A stretch of 64,000 nt of DNA from Halomonas smyrnensis AAD6 (GCF_000265245.1 NZ_AJKS02000002.1:186001-250000); one strand, 5' to 3'. Counted from the stretch's first letter, positions 52,473 through 61,832 are shown. Notes: generated by a model not told the origin, from the letters alone. A program made the numbers and translations.

Positions 52473-53349
52473 CGCCTGGCTCGCCGCTCCCTTCGACTAC
52501 GGCTTCATGAAGCGCGCCCTGGTGGCGGGCATGGCGCTGTCGCTGGCCGCGCCGCCGCTGGGCGTGTTCCTGATGCTGCGGGGCATGAGCCTGATCGGCG
52601 ATGCCATGTCCCACGCCATCCTGCCCGGCGTGGCGCTGGGCTTTTTGTTCGCCGGCTTCTCGCTGCCGATGATGAGCCTCGGCGGCATCCTCTCGGGGGT
52701 CCTGGTGGCGGTGATGGCCGGCAGCGTGTCGCAGATGACCGGCCACCGCGAGGACTCGGCGATGGCCAGTTTCTTCCTGATCTCGCTGGCCGCGGGGGTG
52801 ATGATGGTGTCGCTGGGCGGCAGCAGCGTCGACCTGACCCACGTGCTGTTCGGCTCGATCCTGGCCGTGGACTCCACCGCGCTGCTGCTGATCACCGGCA
52901 TCGCCAGCCTGATCGTGGTGTCGCTGGCGGTGATCTTCCGCGCCCTGGTGGTGGAATGCCTGGACCCGCTGTTCCTGCGCGGCCAGGGCGTGCGCGGCGG
53001 CCTGGTGCACGGCCTCTTCCTCGGGCTGGTGGTGCTCAACCTCACCGCCGGCTTCCAGACGCTGGGCACCCTGATGGCGGTGGGCCTGATGATGCTGCCG
53101 GCCACTACCGCGCGCTTCTGGAGCAATCGCCTGGAGGGCCTGATCGTCATCGCCATCGGCGTGGCCATGGTGGCCAGCGCCGGCGGCCTGCTGCTGTCGT
53201 ATCATCTGAGCCTGCCCTCCGGCCCGGCGATCATCCTGATGGCCGGCGTGGCCTACGTGGCCTCGGCCCTGTTCGGCCGCCAGCACAGCCTCACCGCCCG
53301 CTATCGCCGGCGCGCCGCGCCGCTGAACGCGCCGACCGCCGACCACTGA
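52456..53349 (+). CDS. znuB: Zinc ABC transporter permease ZnuB
   Basis: 297 aa of the ABC-3 family with about eight hydrophobic segments and the conserved GMSLIGDAMSHAILPGVALG and FQTLGTLMAVGLMMLPATTARF. Forms the inner-membrane channel for zinc. Overlaps znuC and is followed 38 bases later by znuA. Confidence 0.95.
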   Translation: MLALLDAWLAAPFDYGFMKRALVAGMALSLAAPPLGVFLMLRGMSLIGDAMSHAILPGVALGFLFAGFSLPMMSLGGILSGVLVAVMAGSVSQMTGHREDSAMASFFLISLAAGVMMVSLGGSSVDLTHVLFGSILAVDSTALLLITGIASLIVVSLAVIFRALVVECLDPLFLRGQGVRGGLVHGLFLGLVVLNLTAGFQTLGTLMAVGLMMLPATTARFWSNRLEGLIVIAIGVAMVASAGGLLLSYHLSLPSGPAIILMAGVAYVASALFGRQHSLTARYRRRAAPLNAPTADH

Positions 53350-53387
53350 CGCCTCGCCCGTCTCTTTCCCTGCCACGGAGCCTACCG

Positions 53388-54428
53388 ATGACCTTCGCCA
53401 AGCCCTCTGCCCTCGCCGCCGGCGCCGCCGCCCTGCTGACCCTGCCCGCCGTCCAGGCCGAGGAGCGCGTGCAGGTGCTCGCCAGCTTCAGCGTGCTTGC
53501 CGACATGGTCGAGCAGATCGGCGGCGATCACGTCGAGGTCACCTCGCTGGTCGGCGCCGACAGCGACGCCCACGTCTTCACCCCGCGCCCCACCGACGCC
53601 CGCGCCCTGGCCGAGGCCGATCTGGTGGTGCTCAACGGCCTGCAGTTCGAGGGCTGGATGTCGCGGCTGGTCGAGGCCAGCGACTACGCGGGGCCGACCG
53701 TGGTGGCCACCGACGGCATCGAGCAGGCGCTCGGCGAGGCCGCCGACGCGGACGAGGCGGAGCACGGCCATGACGACCACGGCCACGACGCACACGATCA
53801 TGACGATCACGGCCACGCCGGCCATGCCCACGCTCACGAGGGCATGAACCCGCACACCTGGCTGGACCTGGGCCTCGGCGAGCTCTACGTGAACAACATC
53901 CGCGACGGCCTGATCGCCGTCGACCCGGCCCACGAGGCCGACTACCGCGAGCGCGCGGCGGACTACCAGCAGCGCATCGATGCCCTGGACGCCGAGGTCC
54001 GCGCGCTGATGGGCGAGCTGCCCGAGCATACCGCGGTGATCACCGGCCACCAGTCCTTCAACCACTTCTCCCGCGCCTACGGCGTCGACTTCCTGTCGCC
54101 GGCCGGGCTCTCCACCGAGGCCGAGCCCAGCGCCGCGCGCATGGCCGAGCTGATCGAGGTGATCAACGACCAGGGCGTTCAGGCGCTGTTCCAGGAGAAC
54201 ATGACCAGCCCGGCGATCATCGAGCAGCTGGCCGAGGAGACCGGCCTGCCGATCGCCGGCACCCTCTACTCCGGCGCCCTGGCGTCCGAGGGCGAGGCCA
54301 GCACCTGGCTGGGCATGGTGCGCCACGACGCCTGGCTGCTGCACGACGCCCTGGCCACCCTGGACGCGGCCCACGACCACGCCGATCACGACCACGCCGA
54401 TCACGACCACGCCGACCACGACCACTGA
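53388..54428 (+). CDS. znuA: Zinc ABC transporter substrate-binding protein ZnuA
   Basis: 346 aa with signal peptide (ending PAVQA). The cluster A-I fold has ligands in DSDAHVFTPRP (His), GMNPHTWLD (His) and ITGHQSFNHF (His), plus the long His/Asp-rich loop (EHGHDDHGHDAHDHDDHGHA) at about residues 125-145. An unusual second His-rich stretch ends the protein: DHADHDHADHDHADHDH, encoded by three tandem 15-bp units. Unlike in E. coli, znuA is last in the same operon rather than divergent. Confidence 0.95.
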   Translation: MTFAKPSALAAGAAALLTLPAVQAEERVQVLASFSVLADMVEQIGGDHVEVTSLVGADSDAHVFTPRPTDARALAEADLVVLNGLQFEGWMSRLVEASDYAGPTVVATDGIEQALGEAADADEAEHGHDDHGHDAHDHDDHGHAGHAHAHEGMNPHTWLDLGLGELYVNNIRDGLIAVDPAHEADYRERAADYQQRIDALDAEVRALMGELPEHTAVITGHQSFNHFSRAYGVDFLSPAGLSTEAEPSAARMAELIEVINDQGVQALFQENMTSPAIIEQLAEETGLPIAGTLYSGALASEGEASTWLGMVRHDAWLLHDALATLDAAHDHADHDHADHDHADHDH

Positions 54429-54451
54429 ACCACTTGCCAGGCTCGCTCCAC

Positions 54452-54477
54452 ACGGCGCCGCCCTCGGGTGGCGCCGT
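54452..54477 (+). terminator. znu operon terminator
   Basis: ACGGCGCC - GCCCTCGGGT - GGCGCCGT stem-loop 23 bases after znuA, with an imperfect T-containing tail (CGTCGTTT). Confidence 0.75.
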
Positions 54478-54537
54478 CGTCGTTTCGGGGGCGGCCGTGC
54501 GAAGATAGCCCCGTCGGCCACGCCAGGGAGCGCCCCC

Positions 54538-55440
54538 ATGAACCTGCTGGATGCCATGACCGCCTTCGTGCGGGTCGCCGAGCTCGGCAGCTACACCCGC
54601 GCCGCCGAGGCGCTCGACCTGTCCCGCACGCGCGTCTCGCGCCAGGTGATGGAGCTCGAGGATCATCTCGGCGTGCGCCTGCTCCAGCGCACTACCCGCC
54701 GGCTGCACCTCACCGAGGCCGGCGAGCGCTACCTGCTGCGCGCCCAGGGCATCCTGCAGTCGCTGGAGGAGGCCGAGGCGGAGGTCGGCAGCGGCGTCAG
54801 CGAGATGCGCGGCCGGCTGCGCCTCAACGGGCCGATGAGCTTCGGCACCCGCCACCTGACGCCGCTGGTGGCCCGCTTCATGGTCGAGCATCCCGCCCTG
54901 GAGGTGCGCCTGGACCTCAACGATCGCCGGGTCGACCTGCTCGAGGAGGGCTACGACCTGGCGATCCGCATCGGCAGTCTGCCCGACTCCACCCTGGTGG
55001 CCCGTCGCCTGACCCGCTGCAAGCTGGTGCTGTGCGCGTCCCCGGCCTACCTGGCCGAACACGGCGCCCCAAGCCGGATGGCGGACCTGGAACGACACCG
55101 CTGCCTGCGCTATCGCACCGGCGGCCGCGGCGGCGAATGGCGGTTCGGCGGCAGCGGCGTCTCGGTCGGCGGCCCGCTGGAGAGCAACAACGGCGACGTG
55201 CTCACTCACGCCGCCGAGGCCGGGCTCGGCATCGTCCAGCAGCCGAGTTTCCTGGTCACCGACAGCATCCGCGAGGGCCGCCTGGTGCCGCTCGAGCTCG
55301 AGGAGCCGCCGTCGGCGCTCGACGTGCACGGCCTCTACCCGGCCCGCCGTCACCTCCCGGCCAAGGTCGACCGCTTCCTGTCGCTGCTCGCCGAGGCCTG
55401 GGGGGAGCCGCCCTCATGGGAGCGCGAACTGGGGCTCTAG
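54538..55440 (+). CDS. LysR family transcriptional regulator
   Basis: 300 aa. N-terminal HTH (FVRVAELGSYTRAAEALDLSRTRVSRQVMELE) and a CrgA-like PBP2 effector domain (RVDLLEEGYDLAIRIGSLPDSTLVARRL; SNNGDVLTHAAEAGLGI). No divergent target gene: upstream is the znu terminator and downstream a 350-bp gap, so the regulated gene is unclear. Confidence 0.93.
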   Translation: MNLLDAMTAFVRVAELGSYTRAAEALDLSRTRVSRQVMELEDHLGVRLLQRTTRRLHLTEAGERYLLRAQGILQSLEEAEAEVGSGVSEMRGRLRLNGPMSFGTRHLTPLVARFMVEHPALEVRLDLNDRRVDLLEEGYDLAIRIGSLPDSTLVARRLTRCKLVLCASPAYLAEHGAPSRMADLERHRCLRYRTGGRGGEWRFGGSGVSVGGPLESNNGDVLTHAAEAGLGIVQQPSFLVTDSIREGRLVPLELEEPPSALDVHGLYPARRHLPAKVDRFLSLLAEAWGEPPSWERELGL

Positions 55441-55790
55441 CCGGCCAAGTGTCTGCGCTCGGCTATACGGCGTTAAAAATCAGCTCGTGCGCGAGCACGG
55501 TCAAAGTCCTCATTTACACCCCGTAAACTCCGGCTTTTCGCCGATTTTTGCCTTGCGACCCACATGGAAGTGGGAAGTGCGTTGGCCCGTAGGGAACGGG
55601 CCTAGCGCTAGCCTTCGCGCGACGACTTGGCTGACAGTGCCTGGGCATACGTTTCTGGCGTCGCCGTTCTTTGTCACCTAAAACGCAACAGTCATGTGCC
55701 AATGCGGCAGATTATCTCCGTTTACGTCGCGGCTAGAGTGTCACCCATACCAAGACATCGCGCTCCCCAGCGCCCCGACGGAGATTGACC
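55441..55790. repeat. Gene-free stretch holding a probable dispersed repeat
   Basis: From about 55455 the string GCTATACGGCGTTAAAAATC leads into the hairpin GCTCG-TGCG-CGAGC (about 55482-55495), then CATTTACACCCCGTAAACTC and CCGGCTTTTCGCCGATTTTTGCC (split here as family marks, not one motif). This arrangement is familiar from short repeats near genes in several marine gammaproteobacteria. No protein is supported here. Confidence 0.5.
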
Positions 55791-56246
55791 ATGACCACTC
55801 GAGCCACTCGCCCCGCTTCCGCTTCCGTGTCCACCGCCACCCCCTCGGCCTCGCTCGACCGCCTGCAGCCGGCGGCCATCACCCTGCTGCGCCTGTCGCT
55901 GGGCGTGATGACGCTGGCCCACGGCCTGCTCAAGGTGTTCGTGTTCACGCTGCCCGGCACCGTCGGCTACTTCGAGTCCCTCGGCCTGCCCGGCGAGTTC
56001 GCCTACCTGACGATCCTCGCCGAGGTCGGCGGCGGCCTGGCTCTGCTGCTGGGCGTCTACACCCGCTGGATCGCCCTGGCCATGATCCCGACGCTGCTCG
56101 GCGCCACCTGGGTGCACGCCGGCAACGGCTGGGTCTTCTCCAACGAGGGCGGCGGCTGGGAGTTCCCGCTGTTCTGGGCCATCGCCCTGCTGGTACAGGC
56201 CGGCCTCGGCGGCGGACGCCTGGTGATCAGCCGCCGCTTCGCCTGA
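55791..56246 (+). CDS. DoxX family membrane protein
   Basis: 151 aa with four hydrophobic helices. LLRLSLGVMTLAHGLLKVFV and LTILAEVGGGLALLLGVYTRW are DoxX/DoxD signatures; GATWVHAGNGWVFSNEGGGWEFPLF is the typical loop. Role probably in redox or thiol homeostasis, not defined. GGAG 8 bases before ATG 55791 sets the start. Confidence 0.92.
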   Translation: MTTRATRPASASVSTATPSASLDRLQPAAITLLRLSLGVMTLAHGLLKVFVFTLPGTVGYFESLGLPGEFAYLTILAEVGGGLALLLGVYTRWIALAMIPTLLGATWVHAGNGWVFSNEGGGWEFPLFWAIALLVQAGLGGGRLVISRRFA

Positions 56247-56270
56247 GGCGATCGGCTCCCCGAACGCAGC

Positions 56271-56294
56271 GAGGCCGCCCCGAAGGGCGGCCTC
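56271..56294. terminator. Terminator hairpin between convergent doxX-like and binding-protein genes
   Basis: GAGGCCGCCC - CGAA - GGGCGGCCTC, a perfect 10-bp stem with a tetraloop. Little T on either side, but it sits between convergent stops. Confidence 0.75.
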
Positions 56295-56322
56295 GTCGCG
56301 TCGTGCGCTAGCGCATCGCGCC

Positions 56323-57279
56323 TCAGGCGTCGGGAATCTCCAGCGCCTGCTGCACCGCCGGCCAGGCCGGCTCGCCGTCGCGGGTAGTCACCCCCTCGAG
56401 GAAGGCCTCGACCCTCGCCGGGTGTTCACGCAGCCACTCCAGGGCGACCGCGTCGGGCTCGCGCTCCTCGAAGCTGAAGCCACGAATCATCGCGCTCTGC
56501 TGGTCGGCGGTGAAGCTCAGCTGGTCGAGCAGCCGGGTGGCATTGGGGTTCGCCTCGGCGAACCGGGTCGTCACCAGGGTCTTCACGTCGCTGCGGCCAC
56601 CGTCCGGGCCCCACATGTCCTGGGTATCGTCGAGGTAGCGCACGTCATGCTCGATGTTCATCCAGTGCGGCGTCCAGGCGGCGAAGACGATCCATTCCTC
56701 GCGGTCGATGGCGCTGTCCACCGCGCTGAGCATGCCCGGCGTGGAGGTCTCGGAGAGCGTCCAGTCGCCCAGGCCATAGGTGTCGGCCTCTACCGCGCCA
56801 TTGAGGGTGTCGCTCATCCCGGAGCCCACCTCGATGGAGTAGATGGTGCGCTCGAGCTGGTCGGCGAACTCGGGATCGTCCAGCTGCTCGGCCGACGTCA
56901 GGCCGGCCTCGTAGACATAGGCCGGCACCGCGAAGCCGAGGCGGGCCCCCTCGACGTTGTTGCCCAGGTCGACCAGGCTGCCCTCGTCGGTGGCGGTGTC
57001 GTACATGCCTTGCTGGGCGGGCAGCCAGGCGGCGAGGAAGACATCCAGCTCGTCCTGGTTCAATGCCTGGTAGGTGATGGTGGAGCCGAGCTCTTCCGCA
57101 CGGGGCTCGTAGCCCAGCGCCTCGAGCAAGATGGAGGCCAGCTCGGTCTTGACGGTCACACCGGGCCAGGCCGGTGAAGAGAAACGAACCTCGGCCGGTT
57201 CCTCGGCCTGGGCCATGCCGCTCATGGCCAGCAGGGAGCCGGCCAGCACGAGAGAGAGGGGACGACGGGACAGGGACAT
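56323..57279 (-). CDS. Glycine betaine/choline-type ABC substrate-binding protein
   Basis: 318 aa with a signal peptide ([20 protein letters not shown], cut after AQA). OpuAC/ProX-like domain: FSSPAWPGVTVKTELASILL, LDVFLAAWLPAQQGMYD, IVFAAWTPHWMN with Trp residues suited to a quaternary-ammonium aromatic box. No permease or ATPase gene is adjacent, so it works with a transporter encoded elsewhere. AAGGAG precedes ATG 57279. Fits an osmolyte-importing halophile. Confidence 0.9.
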   Translation of the reverse strand: MSLSRRPLSLVLAGSLLAMSGMAQAEEPAEVRFSSPAWPGVTVKTELASILLEALGYEPRAEELGSTITYQALNQDELDVFLAAWLPAQQGMYDTATDEGSLVDLGNNVEGARLGFAVPAYVYEAGLTSAEQLDDPEFADQLERTIYSIEVGSGMSDTLNGAVEADTYGLGDWTLSETSTPGMLSAVDSAIDREEWIVFAAWTPHWMNIEHDVRYLDDTQDMWGPDGGRSDVKTLVTTRFAEANPNATRLLDQLSFTADQQSAMIRGFSFEEREPDAVALEWLREHPARVEAFLEGVTTRDGEPAWPAVQQALEIPDA

Positions 57280-57390
57280 CGGGACTCCTTGGCGGGTTGC
57301 GCCGTGCTGTAACACGTCACAGACCCTAGTGCCCCCGGGCGATATCGACAAGCCGGGCCGTCAACGCTCGGCGACGGCCCGTGCCACGAG

Positions 57391-57924
57391 TCAGTCGCCC
57401 TTGCCGGCCATCTTGGCGGCCTCGACCACCTCGATCCAGTAGCCGTCCACGTCCTTGACGAAGACCACGTCCTTCATCTTGCCCTGGTCGGGGCGCTTGA
57501 TGAATTCGACCTCGTTGGCGTCGAACCAGGCCACCGCGGCGCCCAGGTCCGGCACCGTGAAGCAGATGTGGCCGAAGCCCTGGGGCTCGGCGTTGCCGTC
57601 GTGATAGGCGAAGTCCGGCTGGTCCTCGGTGCCCCAGTTGTGGGTCAGCTCCAGCAGGCCCTTCTGGGAGAAGGTCCAGACGGTGCGCTCGTCGGTGTCT
57701 TCCGGCACCCGATCGCCGTCCTCGAGCTTGGCGAGGAAGTAGAGCGAGAACTGCATCTCCTCGAAGTCGAGGCGGCGCAGCACGCTCATGCCGAAGACCC
57801 GGGAGTAGAAGGCCAGCGCGGCCTCCGGGTCCTTGACCCGCAGCATGGTGTGGTTGAGGCGGAAGCCGTCGGTGTCGCCGGTCGCGGTCTTCACGCCGGG
57901 GTGTTGCTCGCCGTTGAAGCTCAT
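57391..57924 (-). CDS. gloA: Lactoylglutathione lyase (glyoxalase I)
   Basis: 177 aa vicinal-oxygen-chelate fold. NHTMLRVKDPEAALAFYSRVFGM, LELTHNWGTE, GFGHICFTVPDL and DGYWIEVVEA carry the metal ligands (His, Glu, His, Glu). Detoxifies methylglyoxal as its glutathione hemithioacetal. Length matches the longer (eukaryote/Pseudomonas-like, Zn-type) class. CAGGAG precedes the start. Confidence 0.95.
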   Translation of the reverse strand: MSFNGEQHPGVKTATGDTDGFRLNHTMLRVKDPEAALAFYSRVFGMSVLRRLDFEEMQFSLYFLAKLEDGDRVPEDTDERTVWTFSQKGLLELTHNWGTEDQPDFAYHDGNAEPQGFGHICFTVPDLGAAVAWFDANEVEFIKRPDQGKMKDVVFVKDVDGYWIEVVEAAKMAGKGD

Positions 57925-58191
57925 GGTGTCTCCTGATGCCGTGGGTGAGGTCTCGAACCGAGGGATGTCTCAGGTATGGAGGCACGCCGGCGACTTTTCC
58001 ACCCCGGGGCGCCCCTTGTGCCTCGCGAATTTTCGATACACAGGTTATACACATCGCCGTTCTCCCGTCGAACGCCCGCCCCATGGAGGCTCCGGCGAAC
58101 GCCGGCCAGGGTCATGCACATTCGCCACTGGCGAGGGACGCCACCTGATTCTACATTTTCTGTACAACCCGCGACGCATCAGGAGGACGAG

Positions 58192-58536
58192 ATGGCCACC
58201 ATCGACCAGAGCCTGGGGGATCACATCACCCTCAAGGAACTCTCCCACGCCCTCGGCCACGGCTTCTCGCCGATCGTCGAGGTGGAATCCATGGACGGCA
58301 TCTACACGGTGCGCTTCCACCACGCCAACGGCATCTCCACCCTTTCCGACAAGCAGGGCAAGACCTGCACCTACCTCGGCACCGGCGAGATCCGCGACCT
58401 GTTGGGCGGCCTGGGCCTGAGCCACGGCGTGCTGACCTGGGCGGACCAGTGCGGCGACGAGATGATCGGCGTGCCCGGCCATGCCATGACCCCGGACGAG
58501 ATGCTGACCCACGGCACTAGAATCGCCTTCCGCTGA
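58192..58536 (+). CDS. Conserved small protein of unknown function (possibly DUF6482)
   Basis: 114 aa. MATIDQSLGDHITLKELSHA; the body alternates short strands (IVEVESMDGIYTVRFHHANG, CTYLGTGEIRDLLGGLG). AGGAGG before ATG 58192 sets the start. I am not certain of the family name. Monocistronic, divergent from gloA. Confidence 0.75.
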   Translation: MATIDQSLGDHITLKELSHALGHGFSPIVEVESMDGIYTVRFHHANGISTLSDKQGKTCTYLGTGEIRDLLGGLGLSHGVLTWADQCGDEMIGVPGHAMTPDEMLTHGTRIAFR

Positions 58537-58603
58537 TGTTCACAGCCGCGGGCTGGACGGCTAGGCTGGGAACGACGAGAGGGAAAAACGGACGCCCCGC
58601 GAG

Positions 58604-59119
58604 ATGCCCATGGCAACGACTCCAGCCTCACCCGCCCCGGCACCCCGCGCCGCGATGCGCCTCGCGCGGCTGCTGCCGCTGGCGATGCTGCTGACGCTCG
58701 CCGGCTGCGCCGGCCCCCAGCTCGCCACCCGCGACGCCGAGGGGCTGTCGATGGACCGGGCGATTATCCTGTCCGAGGCGCGCCAGTCGCTGGGCACGCC
58801 CTACCGCTTCGGCGGCACGGACGCCAGCGGGCTGGACTGCTCAGGCCTGGTGCAGCGGGTCTATTCCCGGGTCGGCATCTCGGTGCCGCGCACCTCGCGC
58901 CGCCAGTTCGCGCGCCTGCCGCCGATCGACGAGGCGCGCCCCGGCGACCTGCTGTTCTTCGACACCGCCGGCGGCGGCGATGCCAGCCACGTCGGCATCT
59001 ACCTGGGCGACGGCGAGATGATCCACGCCCCGGGGCGCGGCCGCCGGGTCAGCGTGACCTCGCTGTCGCTGGACTACTGGCAGGAGCGTTTCCTGGGCGC
59101 CGCCGCTCCGGCGCCCTGA
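58604..59119 (+). CDS. NlpC/P60 family lipoprotein (cell-wall hydrolase)
   Basis: 171 aa. Lipobox LTLAGC at about residue 35 follows an unusual Pro/Ala-rich N-terminus. The peptidase domain has catalytic Cys in GLDCSGLVQRVY, His in ASHVGIYLGDG and third residue in MIHAPGRGRRV. Cleaves peptidoglycan peptides, like Spr/MepS and NlpC. The start could also be 58610; both lie ahead of the signal sequence. Confidence 0.9.
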   Translation: MPMATTPASPAPAPRAAMRLARLLPLAMLLTLAGCAGPQLATRDAEGLSMDRAIILSEARQSLGTPYRFGGTDASGLDCSGLVQRVYSRVGISVPRTSRRQFARLPPIDEARPGDLLFFDTAGGGDASHVGIYLGDGEMIHAPGRGRRVSVTSLSLDYWQERFLGAAAPAP

Positions 59120-59217
59120 GCGGGGTCCATCCGACCTCTCCGATTGCCGGCATCGCGCCGCGATGCCGCTGACGCCATCCGACACCGCGGACTTCGAACA
59201 CGATTCAGGAGGACACC

Positions 59218-59853
59218 ATGGCACTGCGACTCGGCGATATCGCCCCGGACTTCACCCAGGAGAGCACCGAAGGCCCGATCCACTTCCACGAGTGGGCCGG
59301 CGACAGCTGGGTGATCCTGTTCTCCCACCCCAAGGACTTCACCCCGGTGTGCACCACCGAGCTCGGCGAGGTCTCGCGGCTCAAGCCGGAGTTCGACAAG
59401 CGCAACACCAAGGCCATCGGCCTGTCGGTGGACCCGCTGGAGGACCACAAGGCCTGGGTCGGCGACATCCAGGAGACCCAGGGCTGCGCCCTGAACTTCC
59501 CGCTGCTGGCCGACGCCGACCGCAAGGTCAGCGACCTCTACGACATGATTCACCCCAACGCCAACGACACCCTGACGGTGCGTAGCGTCTTCATCATCGA
59601 TCCGAACAGGAAGGTCCGCCTGATGCTGACCTATCCGGCCAGCACCGGCCGCCACTTCGACGAGATCCTGCGCGTGCTCGACAGCCTGCAGCTGACCGAC
59701 TCGCACAAGCTGGCCACGCCGGTGAACTGGAAGCCAGGTGACGACTGCATCATCGTGCCGGCGCTCAGCAACGAGGAAGCCGCCAAGCTGTTCCCCGAGG
59801 GCTGGGACGAGCAGAAACCCTATCTGCGCCTGGTCAAGCAGCCCGGCAAGTAA
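59218..59853 (+). CDS. 1-Cys peroxiredoxin (Prx6-type)
   Basis: 211 aa. The peroxidatic Cys lies in DFTPVCTTELGEV; the Prx6 C-terminal extension (CIIVPALSNEEAAKLFPEGW, PYLRLVKQP) is present. Reduces hydrogen and alkyl peroxides. AGGAGG lies 8 bases before ATG. A 26-bp perfect GC palindrome follows. Confidence 0.95.
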   Translation: MALRLGDIAPDFTQESTEGPIHFHEWAGDSWVILFSHPKDFTPVCTTELGEVSRLKPEFDKRNTKAIGLSVDPLEDHKAWVGDIQETQGCALNFPLLADADRKVSDLYDMIHPNANDTLTVRSVFIIDPNRKVRLMLTYPASTGRHFDEILRVLDSLQLTDSHKLATPVNWKPGDDCIIVPALSNEEAAKLFPEGWDEQKPYLRLVKQPGK

Positions 59854-59887
59854 GCCCGGAAGTAAGCCAGCACTCACTTCAGCGCTT

Positions 59888-59913
59888 CGACGCCGGCCCC
59901 GGGGCCGGCGTCG
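59888..59913 (+). terminator. 26-bp perfect palindrome after the peroxiredoxin
   Basis: CGACGCCGGCCCC joined directly to its complement. It would form a loopless strong hairpin and is followed by CTGCTTCC; a terminator is likely though the T-run is poor. Downstream, CTTAT-GGA-ATAAG (about 59991-60003) lies in the promoter region of the next gene and may be an operator. Confidence 0.65.
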
Positions 59914-60054
59914 CTGCTTCCGGCCGGTCGAACCGTGCCGCAAGAACATGGGAGAAAGAACATATGAGTATGAACAAATCGTCCTAACAGAGGCTTATGG
60001 AATAAGTTAATGCCGCGTAGCATCATCCTTTTACGTATCCGGTAGAGGCCCCGC

Positions 60055-61083
60055 ATGTCCCGACACATCCGCCGCCTGGCCCTGCTGGCCGCCCTGTCCC
60101 TGGGCATGGCCGGCCAGTCCCACGCCGACGACACCACCCTCGAGGTCGGCTACATGCCGATCCTGCCCGTCGCCCAGCTGTTCGTGATGGAGGGCGAGGG
60201 CTGGACCGACGACGCCGGCCTCGACCTGGAGCTGACCCGCTTCTCCAGCGGCCCGGCCATGGTCCAGGCGCTGGCCTCCGGCGAGCTGGACGTCATGTAC
60301 TTCGGCATCGGCCCGGCCATGGTCGCCCGCGCCAACGGCGTGCCGATCAAGGTGCTGGCCTCGAGCATCCGCGAGCAGATCGGCGTGGTCGCCCGCGGCA
60401 CGCTGGCCGAGCGCTTCGCCGACAGCGACGACGCCGCCCGGGCCATCGCCGACTTCACCGAGGCCGAGGGCCGCCCGCCCAAGATCGCCACCTTCCCCCA
60501 GGGCTCGGTGCCGGACACCGTGCTGCGCTACTGGCTGACCGAGCAGCTGGGCATCGACACCGACGACGTGAACATCGTCGCCATGGGCGCCGACCGCGTG
60601 CAGCAGGCGCTGCTGGCCGGCGCCGTGGACGCCGCCTCGATCCTCGAGCCGATCCTGACCACGGTGCAGCAGCGCGACGACGGCGCCCGGGTGGTGGCCC
60701 GCGCCGACGAGATGCTGCCCGGCCAGCCCGGCGCCGTGCTGGCGGCCCGCGAGGAGACGCTGGCCGAGCATTCCGAGGCGATGAAACAGCTGATGGCCCT
60801 GCACCTGCGCGCCACCGAGATGCTCACCGAGGATCCCGAGGGCGCCGCCCCGTCGGTGCGCGAATTCGTCGGCAAGCGCCTGATTCCGCTGGAAACCGTC
60901 GAGGCGGCCCTGGCCTCGCCGTCGTCGAACTACGTCGCCGACCCGCACGCCATCCGCGAGGGTACCCGGCGCATGCACGATTTCCAGCTCGAGCAGGGCT
61001 CGCTGCGCCAGTCGGTGGACCTGGACGCGCTGTTCGACACCTCGCTGTATGACGCCGTGATCGCCGAGAACGACGACTCATGA
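60055..61083 (+). CDS. SsuA/TauA-like ABC transporter substrate-binding protein
   Basis: 342 aa with signal peptide (ending SHADD). NMT1/SsuA-type fold: VGYMPILPVAQLFVMEGEGW, GPAMVQALASGELDVMYFGIG, IATFPQGSVPDTVLRYWL. Family members bind sulfonates, nitrate, pyrimidine precursors or thiamine precursors; the sequence does not decide. The stop overlaps the permease start by ATGA. Confidence 0.9.
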   Translation: MSRHIRRLALLAALSLGMAGQSHADDTTLEVGYMPILPVAQLFVMEGEGWTDDAGLDLELTRFSSGPAMVQALASGELDVMYFGIGPAMVARANGVPIKVLASSIREQIGVVARGTLAERFADSDDAARAIADFTEAEGRPPKIATFPQGSVPDTVLRYWLTEQLGIDTDDVNIVAMGADRVQQALLAGAVDAASILEPILTTVQQRDDGARVVARADEMLPGQPGAVLAAREETLAEHSEAMKQLMALHLRATEMLTEDPEGAAPSVREFVGKRLIPLETVEAALASPSSNYVADPHAIREGTRRMHDFQLEQGSLRQSVDLDALFDTSLYDAVIAENDDS

Positions 61084-61832
61084 GCCGTTCCAGACACACC
61101 CTGCTGAGCCTGGGCGGCCTGGCCGGCTTCATCGCGCTGTGGGAGCTGGCGCTGCGCAGCGGCCTGCTGCCCGGCAGCCTGGTGCCGCTGCCGTCGGTGA
61201 TTCCCGGCGTGCTGTGGGCCGAGATCGCCGACGGCATCTGGCTCGAGGTGGTCACCGCCAGCCTCTCCCACTACGCCGTGGGCGTGCTGATCGGCTCGCT
61301 CCTGGGCATCGCCGTGGGCGTGGCGGCGGCGCTGCTGCCGCGCTTCAACGCCGTGCACGCCTGGCTGGCGCGGCTGCTGCGCCCGATTCCGCCGCTGGCC
61401 TGGATTCCCTTCGCCATCATCTGGTTCGGCATCAATCCCTCGGCGGCGGCCTTCATCATCAGCATCGGCGTGTTCTGGATCAATTACTTCGCCAGCCACA
61501 GCGCGGTGCGCTCGGTGGACCCGGGCTACGACGAGGTGGCCCGCGCCTTCGGCCATGTCGGCTTCCTGTCGCGGCTGACCCGGGTCAGCCTGCCGGCCGC
61601 CGCGCCGGGCATCCTGAGCGGCCTGCGCGCCGGCCTCGGCCAGGGCTGGATGACGGTGGTGGCCGCCGAGCTGTTCGGCATTCCCGGCATCGGCCAGCGC
61701 ATGATGGAGGCCTCGAGCCTGCTGGCCACCGATATCGTGGTGGTCTACATGCTCACCATCGCCGGCCTCTACGCGCTGTTCGACTTCCTCTTCGTCCTGC
61801 TGCAGCGTCGGCTGCTGAGGTGGCAGCCATGA
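61080..61832 (+). CDS. SsuC/TauC-like ABC transporter permease
   Basis: 250 aa with six hydrophobic segments and the EAA loop (YDEVARAFGHVGFLSRLTRVSLPAAAPGILSGLRAGLGQGW). Forms the channel with the downstream ATPase. Coupled by ATGA overlaps on both sides. Confidence 0.93.
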   Translation: MSRSRHTLLSLGGLAGFIALWELALRSGLLPGSLVPLPSVIPGVLWAEIADGIWLEVVTASLSHYAVGVLIGSLLGIAVGVAAALLPRFNAVHAWLARLLRPIPPLAWIPFAIIWFGINPSAAAFIISIGVFWINYFASHSAVRSVDPGYDEVARAFGHVGFLSRLTRVSLPAAAPGILSGLRAGLGQGWMTVVAAELFGIPGIGQRMMEASSLLATDIVVVYMLTIAGLYALFDFLFVLLQRRLLRWQP

